The notes beneath the pieces are model-generated. The model was not told the origin of the DNA and did not search any database. It saw nothing but the letters and a program-made list of their open reading frames with translations. Of a stretch of DNA of 64,000 nt, positions 35,014 through 45,510 are shown piece by piece. Source of the DNA: Brachypodium distachyon (Eukaryota; Streptophyta; Magnoliopsida; Poales; Poaceae); the NCBI RefSeq assembly GCF_000005505.3, contig NC_016132.3, forward strand, positions 10,044,001-10,108,000, written 5' to 3'. Made by a program: the position numbers and the translations under genes. How positions within the stretch are numbered: position 1 is the stretch's first letter; every line of letters starts with the position of its first letter.

Positions 35014-36183
35014 ATGGCGAATCTGTTCCTGAAGCAGGCGAAGCAGTACGCGGCGACACGGCCGGCCTACCCGCCGGAGCTCTTCGAGTTCATCGCGTCC
35101 AAGACGGCCCGCCATGACCTGGCATGGGACGTCGGCACAGGCAGCGGCCAGGCCATAGCGCCGGTGAGTCTCTCTGTCCATGATTGCTGCTTCTTGAGAG
35201 TTGAAACGAGCCAATGATAGGGGGGGAAGAAAAGAGAAAAGAGTTTTTGACTTCAGAAGCGACGGAACGGCACCTCTGGCTCCAGTAGCTGCCATTGAAT
35301 CTTTGACTAGTCTCCAACAATTTGCAACCATTCAATCAGCATCTCTGTTTTAGTTGGCAAATGCTATCTCACACTTGCCCTCGTTAATTCTTGCACGTCG
35401 ATATCAGCATTGCAAGTAGCACACGTACAGTTCATGATTCATACTTTTTTCCAGATGATGATTAAGACTTTGCACAGTATTTTAATCACTTGTCCTTGTC
35501 TCTCCTCTGTGACCGTGTATCCTCTGCAGCTAGCGAAGCTGTACAAGGAAGTGGTTGGCACAGACACGAGCGCGCAGCAGCTCTCCTACGCGCCTCCCCT
35601 CCCCAACGTCCGCTACGTGCACACCCCAGCAGACCTTCCGCTGGCGGGCATCCACGCGGCCGTGGCGCCGCCTTCCTCCGTGGACGTCATCACCGTGGCG
35701 CAGGCTTTCCACTGGCTCGACCTGCCGCGCTTCTACGCGGATGCCCGCTCCGTCCTGCGCGCGCCGCACGGCGTCCTGGCCGCCTGGTGCTACACCGAGC
35801 CCCGCGTGGACGCCGGCGGCGCCGTGGACGCCGCCTTCTGGCGCCTCTACGAGGCCTCGCAGCCGCACTGGGCGCCCAACCGCAAGATGGTCGACGACGA
35901 GTACCGGAGCGTGGAATTCCCCTTCGACCCCGTGGACGGGGAGGCGCACACGGGCCCCTTCGAGTTCTCCACGGAGCGGCGCATGGACCTGGATGACTAC
36001 CTCACGTACATCAGCTCCTGGTCCGCGTACCAGACGGCCAAGGACAAGGGCGTCGAGCTGCTCGACGAGGCCACGGTTCGGGAGTTCGCTGCGGCGTGGG
36101 GCGGCGACCGCGGGGTGGTCAAGACGGTCAGGTACCCCGTCTTCCTTAGGATCGGCAAGGTCAGGCCAGAATCAGATGTATGA
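35014..36183 (+). CDS. SAM-dependent methyltransferase (class I)
   Basis: Two exons, 35014-35163 and 35530-36183, giving 267 residues; GCGCCG|GTGAGT and CTCTGCAG are good splice sites and the frame is kept. The N-terminus [20 protein letters not shown] leads to motif [11 protein letters not shown] (about residues 38-47), which binds S-adenosylmethionine. Then [10 protein letters not shown] (motif II region, acidic ribose contact), [14 protein letters not shown] and [19 protein letters not shown] follow. This belongs to the plant group annotated as putative methyltransferases related to Dictyostelium DDB_G0268948 and bacterial trans-aconitate methyltransferases; the substrate is unknown. No targeting sequence is evident, so cytosolic. 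The C-terminal half is very GC-rich. Intact. Confidence 0.93.
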
Positions 36184-37658
36184 TGATCAGCGAGTGAAGA
36201 AAGGGGTGTTTGTTGGACCATTCTATTTGGATTTCCACGCTCTTTTTTAGGAAGAGTCAATAAATAAATGAACCATAAACCAATTTCTCATGTAACTTTT
36301 GTAGTGTTGTAATCAATAATTTACCAACTGTTCAGGCTCAATCATAGTTTAGGCTGAAATTTATTATGAACCATTTTCGAATCAGGTAGTAAGAGGTTTT
36401 TCTGATCTGGGCATTCTCTGTTACAATTGCGAATTCCTTACAAAAGATATGAATTAACAGTATCCACTGGAATGAGATTTTATACTTCTGAAGAAACTCA
36501 ATACAAACGTTGACGTTCAACTACCACCGAAAGAATATTGCCGGTTAAATTGTAAAATAAATTCAGGTAAATGCGAACACTCATGCCAAGACTAGGGCTT
36601 GGGTGGGTTTGGTCCACCACAAGAAATTATCTTGGATTTCGAAACAAAATTATCAGATTTGGTACAAACGATCCGTCAATGGAAGCTCGTGCAAGGCTAG
36701 GTGGAGAGACACATGATGAGAACGTGTTGTACAACATCCGCCGGCTGACCAATTCTGTGTTTGTACAACAAATATAGTCGAAGTAGCCGACGTAGATCCT
36801 AATCACATAGGCAGAATAAAGTAAAGGGACGACATGGGGAAAGAGAGAGAGAGAGAAAGAGCCTTTTTTTGTTAATTTGATCTTAACATTAGTATGTAAC
36901 ACTACAAGGTACTGCCATATAGGATGTTGGCGCAATCGACCCGTCTTGCCACGCGAGTTCCTGTCAAGATCTTGGGTGACAGTCGGCGGGTCGCGGTACA
37001 GCTGAACGGATGCAGCGAGGAGCATGATGTCCTCAAGGACTTGGTTGTAATGTTATTTCTTTGTGGTGTCTTGATGCAAGATGCTGTCCCTCCGTGGGTT
37101 TATTCCTAAGCTCTGGTTAATGAAGAGTTTTTCGTGGAAAAAAGTGCATGGTAAAACTGTTATCTTTAGGCCACGTTCGATTATCATATTTTCTGTAGGG
37201 ATTGAGAGAGATTTGAGGGAAATTGAAGTAAATTGGGATCAATCCCTCCCCCACTGGGACGGGAGTAACCGAACTGAGCCTTACATGGGCCAACGGATTG
37301 GATATACGCCACTGACTGCAACTTAAACGTTAACGTTCCTGTAAAAAACAACAACACTAAACCATTAATGTTACGTAGAGGAAAACGACAAGCAAATTCT
37401 TTCGGTATAAACGCCAACGAGAAACGAATAAGAGAGGGAGGAGAGAGAGCCCGCGAAAAAGGCGCGCGTGTGTGGCAGAAAATGATAGTTTGCACAACAG
37501 TTTAAACTCCCGGGTAAGATAGCGTACAGTTTAAAAAAACATCGACCAGATACAGTTTACTTTTTACCTGTCAAGAAGCAACTAACCCTGAAATCTAGCT
37601 AACATGTTCGTCGTCCCTCGGCTCTCCTAGCCCTAGGCGCCGCGTCGCGCACTCGGCC
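36184..37658. other. Intergenic region
   Basis: 3' UTR of the methyltransferase, spacer, a short Tourist MITE (37169-37280) and the response-regulator promoter with GA-rich sequence near 37425-37450. A segment at about 36920-37145 ending in TTTTTCGTGGAAAAAA looks like the 3' end of some retroposed sequence, but I cannot classify it. Confidence 0.45.
37169..37280. mobile_element. Short Tourist-like MITE
   Basis: Ends GGCCACGTTCGATTATC and GTAACCGAACTGAGCC with TTA on both sides (37166-37168 and 37281-37283). The interior pairs GTAGGGATTGAG with GATCAATCCCTCCCC. 112 bp. Confidence 0.65.
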
Positions 37659-40633
37659 ATGGATCACGTGCCACCGGCTGCCCCTGGCGCCGGCGGCCAC
37701 ATCCCTCTTCCTCTGCTGATGCACCCCTGTCCCAGAGCGATCGTCGTCTCTGGAGACGCGAGCAGGCTGCACGCCATGGAGACGGGGCTTCGCCAAGAAG
37801 GCTACAAAGAAGGTACGCACGTGCTGCTGCTGCTGTATACTTCCAGCCGTGCAGCATTTGCTCTAGTTGGCGACCGATCAATTCGTTTTACTTATATACT
37901 GCGTGGCATGTTTGTAGTAAGCTGTGCCGTGAATCTTTTATGCTGTTTCTTGCAGTGGAGACTTACACCGACCCAACGGTGGCCATGGCGATGCGCAGGG
38001 GAAGGTACCAGCTCGTGATGGTCGACATGTTCCCGCTTCGCGCCGGCGCGCTTGAGCTCTTGGAGTGCGCCATCAGCGAGATGAACGCTGAAGCTCAAGG
38101 TAACTGGAGTTAGGATTTACGGTTTATTCGGTTATTCAATTGAATCCAATACTAGAGAGTTATAAGAGTTTTCAGATTCTTTTTGATGACGCTATAAAAT
38201 TTGGTTAATACGAACCTGTGCTGAAGAAATTAGAGAGTTGTGTCTCTAGGTTCTTCTTTGTACGTAGAATAAGAGCTCGGAACTTTGATCAAACTGCTTG
38301 GGACGAGAGAAAGATATCATGGTTATTTTGAGGTAGTTTAATTGGTTACTGTATATGGTTGCTATAGTGTGTTTTCTTTTCGTTTACCATTCCAATAATT
38401 AAAAACATGCATGCTATTTAAATATATTTTTGTATTGGTTAAGTTGTATATTTAAAATCGGGAGCAAGTTAATGTTTGAATGAGGTTAAGAATTAACAAT
38501 TTAGAGTACCTTTTCTATGCATAATTTTCATTGTGACCCACAACTTTAACATGTTTTTTGCTCTGAAACCAACGGCAAGAACACTGCCTGCATTCTGTAT
38601 GCATCGAGTTCTGACCTTCCCGAGAAGTTTTGTTATAGATAACACAAAGATAATAGAAGCCTAACTAAAGCTCGGTGACAACTCAAGTTTGAAATGTTTT
38701 TGATCAACTTGATTTTTTTTTCTTGATTTGCCTTGTTGGTAATTTAATAACATGGGTGAGAGAAAAGCATGAATGAACTCATATATAATAGAGTTTAAGT
38801 GTATATTGCCGTTTGGAAATAACACATCATCAATTACACTCGTGTTATCAAATCACAAAACTTGGATCAGATATTATTACAGCTTAGTTAAGTCTTTGAT
38901 TCTTCCTTCATAACTATAGAAGATAGAAATACAGCAACTATTAGCATTACTGCACAATTATACGTGATTGCTTGACTATTTTCTATAAGTTGTAACTTCA
39001 AAATGATGCAATTTCATTACTTATTTGTGAAACAAAACAACATTATCTCTTATTTTATTGACATTTACCATTTTCAATTCATGTCCAGCACTATCAAAAG
39101 TTGGCAATAGATATAGAAAACTGTCCATCCGAGATCTTGAGACCATTAGGCAAACCATCAAATTCAATAAATCTACATCATCAGAAGAAGGCACACTGAA
39201 CCATGACGACGACGACGACGACAACAACAACAACAACTCGCCGACATCTACCGTATCCACAGCAACAATAGGGTCATCCTCAGGAAGGAGGGCGCCAAGC
39301 ATGAAGATGATACGACGACATGAGATGAAGAGCCAGGAGGTAGAGCAAGATGGAGAGCACACTGAGGCCCAGCGGCAGCAACTAACAGATAAGTCGAAGA
39401 AAGCTCGACTTGTTTGGACTGAGGAACTACACAACAATTTTGTGGACGCGTATAATAAACTACTTCCCAAAGGTATTGTTGTTGATAAATTGTCGATCGA
39501 TATTCATATCTTCATTGTTTACAATTGAAAGTGCATCGTTTTTGCAATTAATATTGTGTTTGCTAACTAGCTAATTTTGCTTATAATGCTTAGATCGTGT
39601 GCCAAAGAAAATACTTAGGCTGATGAATGATCCTAGACTCAGCAGGGAGAACGTTGCCAGCCACCTTCAGGTAATTGAGTTAACAGTTCTGCAGATGAAC
39701 TTATTTATGATTATTTGTGGACGCAATAATGACACAATTTTATGAATTACAGAAATATAGGTTGAATAATTTGGTATGTGGAGAACCACAACCTATTCAT
39801 AGAAACGATTTAAGAACACAGCATCCTAAGCTTGCTCAAGCATCCTTGCTCCATCTCAACATGTCTCAGGTACTATACTGCATGTCTAACCAAAATCATT
39901 TACAAAATACATTTGCAAACAATACTCAAATATATACTTTCAACACGTGTGTGCAGGTGCCTTCTATGATGACGCAAGTTCCAACCGCAACCTCAGTTTA
40001 CATGAACCAGATATCGAATCCTGAAACAACGATCATAACTTCAGCAAAAAGTGACACAGACAAAAGTACAAGCGATACAACTATTTGTTTATTATTGTTT
40101 TCTAATTACAAGTTACACTTTAATATGCGTTTTGTTTCTTTGTTACAGAGCGTATGGATGTCGTGGTACCAGAAAAGATCACAACTTTAGCAAGAAGCGA
40201 CACAAACAATGGTACATGCGGTACAACTATTTGATTGCTATTTTTCTAATTATAAGTTACACTTTAATATGTGCACTTTGTTACAGAGCGGGTGGACGCT
40301 GTGGTACTGGAAAAGATGTACACTGGACCTCAAGTAGAGATGGAACATAAAGTTGACACTGAACCCAGACAAAATAAAATTATTTGTATGCTGGGTATTT
40401 CAGATGGTAGTTTTCAAGAAGATTGTAACGACATCACGCAACAAACATGGGTAATGAATTGTAACCGGGACAAGTAGTATTCATATGGACAAGAATTCGC
40501 TACTCGTAGAATGTAAATGTTTGAATGCTAATTGGTGCCTTTTCCAATCTTTTTCATACTACAGAGCATGGATCGGGGACCCTGGGAACGGGAGCCGGAC
40601 TTCAATTTCTACGCAAGTGATCTAAGTGATTAA
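37659..40633 (+). CDS. Type-B response regulator with degenerate receiver
   Basis: A GARP-domain transcription factor related to type-B (ARR/ORR, EHD1-like) cytokinin response regulators. Nine exons inferred: 37659-37812, 37956-38099, 39089-39472, 39594-39670, 39753-39869, 39957-40065, 40149-40211, 40287-40450, 40565-40633; phases fit and give 426 residues. Exons 1-2 encode part of a receiver: AIVVSGDASRLHAMETGLRQ replaces the usual VVDDD start (only one acidic residue left), LVMVDMFPLRAGALELLE keeps the Asp where phosphorylation normally occurs, and the end of the domain with its conserved Lys is missing. An acidic Asp/Asn linker leads to the GARP domain, ARLVWTEELHNNFVDAYNKL with VPKKILRLMNDPRLSRENVA and SHLQKYRLNNL (exons 3-5). 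Exons 6-8 contain a tandem duplication. Phosphorelay input is doubtful; DNA binding looks intact. Exons 6-9 are the least certain. Confidence 0.87.
40032..40317 (+). repeat. Tandem exon-intron duplication in the response regulator
   Basis: Unit 1 (40032-40177) and unit 2 (40178-40317) align end to end. Each has a coding piece (ATCATAACTTCAGCAAAAAG against ATCACAACTTTAGCAAGAAG), an intron (GTACAAGCGATACAACTATT against GTACATGCGGTACAACTATT, both ending TTTGTTACAG) and the next exon start (AGCGTATGGATG against AGCGGGTGGACG). Both introns keep splice sites and phase 1, so the copy adds 21 codons without breaking the frame. Confidence 0.88.
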
Positions 40634-43074
40634 ACCAGAAGGAAATTTATGCTTATGAATGGGGTTTCTTTATCTGTAAGCATAATTATTTAAATAATAA
40701 TATCCTAAAGGATGTTATAGAACTTGGAAATTTGTTAGACCGGTCTGCCAATGGTAGTGATATATTATTCGTTAGAGCACAATTGATAAACATTTTGTTT
40801 TTGTATGTAACAAGTAGTATGTAACATACTTTGTCACCTGAATCTACAGTAGCATTCTAGCTAGTGCGTGATTGTGCGTGCGTTTATATACGTCGTGCAT
40901 GTGTTCCTTCCATTTCAAACTTTTCAAATACCGAAACACTGAACAATATGCTAGTGCCAAACAAGGTTTACGGGAAAAAAAGTGAAAGCTGTTCATTTTA
41001 AATCCCGCATTTGAGCTGCTTTGTTTTTTAATCTGGTTTGGTGTCCTTGACTCTCGACTTCTTATCGTGTGACAGTCTGTGTCGCACATTTCGATTTGCT
41101 AGCACAATTGAAGGTTTAGAACTTTAGTTTCTAAAATTAATTAATCTAACTTGTAGTTTAGGGATGTCAAACGGCACCGTTTAATGCCCGTGATGCCTGT
41201 TTCTCACGATTTCAAGTTGTTCAAGTTGCTATCCTCACCCAGTTTTCACACACAACAATTGTGAAGCAATTTCGCTACGCACAAACGGCGGGAGAGGGCA
41301 ATAAATGGGCACCGTTTACAACCTTGCGGCGAACTGCCTTCCCCAGCAGCCGCGCCTTGGACCTTGAGCTCCGTGAGCAGCATCTCCTCTGATGCGCTCT
41401 CTGTCCTCCCGAACTGTAAGCAGGTGCATGGCGCTCGTCTTCCCAGGACGAAGAACTAAATGGAGAGGCACCAGCCGGCAGCCGCACCCTCTTGGCGCAC
41501 GCTCGATGTGCATATGAAGACGATGGAGTTCTCCTCGTGGATCTGGCACGTTGCGTGGACGCTTGACTTGCTCGATGAATACAGAGGCAGTTGTTATCTA
41601 TCCCTGAGTTCGACGAGAGCAGGGGATCTGAGGATGTGAACCAAGATAGTGCCAATGTTAAGGTTTTCAGAAAATCCAGACAACAAATAACCCCTTGTCC
41701 GAAGCTCTGAACGCAATGCACGCCCAGATAGCTTAAACATGTAATTTGTAGAAGTAAAAATAAAACAAGATCAGGCACATAGATTTTTATTTTTATTTCT
41801 TCTGCTCATCGACCCATCTTCACGATTCACTAAAAGCATGTTTTTCTATGCTCGAAGCGAAGCTTTGTTACTTAAAGAGCATTACATCATCCACAGATTC
41901 ACAGGAACTATTTCTTTTTAATCATATTAAGTGCCATAACTTTGTGTAGATACGCATGTATTTACACGTATTTTGATGTGTACTTACATGCGTATTTAGA
42001 CAAAATTATGAGTTGTGACACTTAATATGAGACGGATGAACTATCTGATTGGGAGGTCATCAATCCTATTCGGACTGAATCCTCACACCTTGCGAAATTC
42101 GCCAACTGGTGGTCCACTCTATTAGACTATTTAGGGCTAAACTCAAAAGGAAATTTAACTAACTCCCTGGTTAGGAAGAATACATCATCTAAGATAGCAG
42201 CCGTCATCAAACTGATCGTTTCATCATTTTGAGGGCATATCGTGTCCAAACTCCAAACAGTTCTGCTGAAACCTAATCTTTGAGTCAGTAGCACAGCCCA
42301 TGGTGCACAGCATACGCGCGTCCGTAGAATAAGCATCGGTGCAACGAACGAAAAGGGACGACCGCTAGCAGCAATGAAGGGCGCGCCCCCGTCATCGCGA
42401 AGGCGGCCGCTGAGGTACTCCTTCTTGCAAGTATCCCGAGATATTTGCGTTCTAATTAGCGACTCCGAAATTCACGGCAAGGACCGAAATCGCCATCGCC
42501 ATTTTCTCAGGATTCTGTACTGTCTCACCTTCTACTTTTCCCACAAACTATACCAAGCTCCAATCAAAATAATTTCGTAAATGGTGTCAATATCAGTGAC
42601 GGGAGTTGGTAAGCGAATAGATGTGCAAAATCGATTTTTAGTCCAATCTCTTGTTTGGCATGTCATGAAACTACTGTATTGTTGGTGGGTTGATGATACG
42701 CGTAAGATAATTTGTTACTACCAGATTAGTAAGACAAACCACGTGCACCACCGTTGGATTGACTCATTCTGTTAATCTAGATGGCTTGGAGTTGTATAAA
42801 TTGGACCTTAAGCGCTTTCGTGGTCGGTGTCAACAACTGAGATCATTTTGGTAAAATAAAATCTGAGATTATTTCGTCCAATAATTTTCTTCAAATTCTC
42901 GCCTTCCGTTTTATTAAAAGTGTAAAATGCACCAAATGTCCTAATTCTTTCGTAAAAGTGCTAAGTTAGTCCTAATTTTTTGAAACTGCACGTTTGAGTT
43001 CCAATTGTTTCATAAGTGGTTCAGCGCAGGTCCTGAGATGGTTTCGTGCGTGTGCCTCCTACCGCCGTGGCTAT
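40634..43074. other. Intergenic region
   Basis: 3' UTR of the response regulator and spacer. A Stowaway-like element sits at about 41925-42032. An exon-like stub (ATG at 42374, MKGAPPSSRRRPLR, then GAG|GTACTC) has no recognisable continuation. The stretch 42880-43010 is low-complexity AT-rich sequence. No supported gene. Confidence 0.45.
41925..42032. mobile_element. Stowaway-like MITE
   Basis: CATATTAAGTGCCATAACTT and its inverse AAAATTATGAGTTGTGACAC with TTAATATGAGACGG, around TACGCATGTATTTACACGTA pairing with TACTTACATGCGTATTTAGA. The left terminus is decayed, so the boundary is approximate. Confidence 0.6.
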
Positions 43075-43839
43075 TTGGACCCACATGTCAGGTGCTAAGG
43101 TGTACATTTGTTTTTGCAAAAAACCCACTGCCTCCTTCCTTTCTCTTCCATGTGCCCCCTTTCCTCTTCTTCCTCTCCACGAAGCTCTATCACCCTCTAT
43201 TCTTCTCCTCCCCAAGCCACGAACTCTGGCGAGCCCTCCTCGCCGCGGTGGTGATGCCATGGTCGACCAGCATGGACCGTCTCGGCGTACACTTTGTAGT
43301 GACACTCGCGCTGGCCTTGTTCCACGAGATGCACGCCACGCGGGGCCTCCCCGCCGACAACTCCTGCCTGTCCGCAACTCCGCCGCGCTGCTCCGAGTCC
43401 CCGCCGTCGTCGACGCGCTCCTCCTTCGTGCGAGCCTCGCCACGCTCCTCAAAGCTGTCGTGCGCCGCGTTGTTCGGCGAAAGTGTCGTGTCGGAAAACC
43501 TGGACCTCCCTCCTCACGGGGCTCGCTCGCTCTAGGTCCCACGACGTCGCCCTACTGCGAGCTGGAGGCTGGTGGGGTGTTTGACATGGGGGAGATGTAG
43601 GGAGCGGGAGACTGGGGCGAGCGCACCGGATCTGCTTGGGGCGGCGTAAGGCGCGAGGGAGGGCCACCGTAGCAAGGGGAGCTCGTCGGAGTTTGTGGCT
43701 TGGGGAGGAGAAGAACGGAGTGGGAGAGAGCTTCGGTGACAGAGGAAGAAGAGTACAAGGGGCACTGGGAAGAGAAAGGAAGGAGGCAGTTTTTTTTGGC
43801 AAAATATGTCTACCTTGGCACCTGACATGTGGGCCCAAC
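43075..43839. repeat. Inverted repeat with ~177-bp arms
   Basis: Left arm 43075-43252 and right arm 43663-43839 are inverted copies: TTGGACCCACATGTCAGGTG, CTGCCTCCTTCCTTTCTCTTCC (left) and the same blocks on the minus strand of the right arm, ending at GCCGCGGTGG / GCTACGGTGG. The 410-bp loop is GC-rich with no recognisable product. It resembles a long-TIR or foldback element, but I see no target duplication because the right arm runs straight into the LINE. Confidence 0.85.
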
Positions 43840-45293
43840 ATGAGGGCGTGGAGCTCGTCCTCGGCAAGGACATCATCGTCGACAGGCTCGACAGCTGCAC
43901 TCACACGCAGGAGGCCACGGACATCTTCAGTTGCTGGGTGTGGTGCTGGAGCCTCGACCGCATACCCAGCGACTACGGCTTCACGGTCTTCCCCAAGGGT
44001 GCTGGACGCGTGGAGGAGATGCATGGCTATTCACCGCCGCACCGTCAGGTGGCTCCACCTCCTGAAGGCATCCAGTTCAGCGCCTTGATCCACATCGACC
44101 TCGTGGAGGATTGTACGGTGCGCGAGGCGCGCCCATCGTCCAGTCGTCAGAGCAGCCTGCCGTCATCCAGCTCCGACAAATCTGCTCCGCTCCCCGCCGT
44201 CCAGCCCTACACCTGGTACTTCAACGTGCGGGATGGGGAGGAGATCCGTCTTGCACGCCGCCGCAACGACTCATGTGGCGCCTACCCGCCAGCTGCTCGC
44301 CGCAACCATGATGATGAGGGCGACGACCGCCTACCTCGCTCCTACCGCGACTCCGTCTTGCCCCGGGACACTGCCCGCACGCCGACGCCGTCTCGGGCGG
44401 GCCTGGGCGCTGATGAGGCACGACACTGCAGCCGCACGCCGGCCAGCAGGCGCTGCCGGGCCCCTTCCGTCCCCAGCGACGCCACCCCTACCCCTGCGAG
44501 CGAGACGTTCCCGCCTCCACCACCACTGCCGCTTCACAGCCCGATGCCCCAGCGCCTCGACCTGGCCGCCATCGCGCCTGCTCCGGTGTCGGTGCCGTCG
44601 GCATCCCTTGCCCCGACCAGCCCCACGTCTTCGTCAAGCGAAGACCCGCTTGTTGAGCTCATGGCCACCGAGCGGTTGGAGCACACGGGCTGGCCTGCCT
44701 GCGGCTTTGACCCCATGGCGCTGGAGCGCGACGCCTTCTGCGAGGCGACTCTGTCATCGCCGCTGTCCTTCCCCCCGGTTCCGGCGTTCCCTGCTCTGGC
44801 CGGGGGCGGGGGCACCGGCGCGCCCTCTCCGCTCGGCTTCAGCATGCCTCCACGCGACGACATCGACATGCATGTTTCTGCTGCAGGTACTGATGCCGAG
44901 CATGACGCGTCCGACAGGATCCTCGACGCCCTCTTCGCCGCACACCCGTTCTCTGTCCTCGGCGCTACCCCGCCTCCCCCTCCACCCTGCTCCCGTGGTG
45001 GCAAGGACAAGACGCCCGTCACTCCACGTCGCAGCGCCCGATAGGCCGGCATGCCATCTTCCAAGCTGGTCGCTCAGCGCGCCACCGTTCGACTCCCCAA
45101 GGAGATGGCGGTCATCGATGACGACGAGAAGCGCGTGGACATTGCCGCCGCAGCTCTGGTGCGCCGCTTCAAGGAGCCTCTCTCGGTGACTGGCGTGGAT
45201 GGGCTCACCATCCTCACCAGGATCGACCGTGACGCCCTCCACCGTGCCGCGGCCCAGGCCACCTCCTCCACAGCTGCCGCCTCGGCGCACTAG
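43840..45293 (+). pseudogene. LINE ORF1 (gag-like) remnant
   Basis: The reading is open through 43806-45041, hits TAG at 45042-45044 and continues in the same frame to 45293. It starts inside the domain usual for plant L1 ORF1 (REATDIFSCWVW-like QEATDIFSCWVWCWSLDRIP; IDLVEDCTVREARP). A long Pro/Ser-rich linker follows, then the conserved C-terminal block (RRSAR, ALVRRFKEPLSVTGVDGLTI). ORF1 proteins bind the LINE RNA. The N-terminal part is missing, in line with 5' truncation, and one nonsense codon is present. Confidence 0.8.
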
Positions 45294-45510
45294 TTCCCCA
45301 TGTGTCGTTTGCCTAGTTCTCTACGACGACGGCCGGCTTGTTGCTGGTGTTTTCTTATTTTTGTGTTGGTTTGGCGGTTGTGTTCTTTGGAGATGATCTT
45401 CTTGGGGGCTCTAGGCTGGGATCATCTCCTCCCGATGTATGCAAGGATGGTGCTTTTCAATTCTAGTTCGTCTTCATCGTCGCATTTTTTTAGCTCTCTC
45501 CGGTTTCCTA

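Noticed and set aside
36920..37145. Possible 3' end of a retroposed element ending TTTTTCGTGGAAAAAA
   Set aside because: The A-rich end and the style of the sequence suggest a LINE or SINE tail, but I could not find coding remnants, a promoter box or target duplications.
42374..42411. Exon-like stub MKGAPPSSRRRPLR ending in GAG|GTACTC
   Set aside because: No downstream exon in the correct phase could be recognised before the inverted repeat and LINE.
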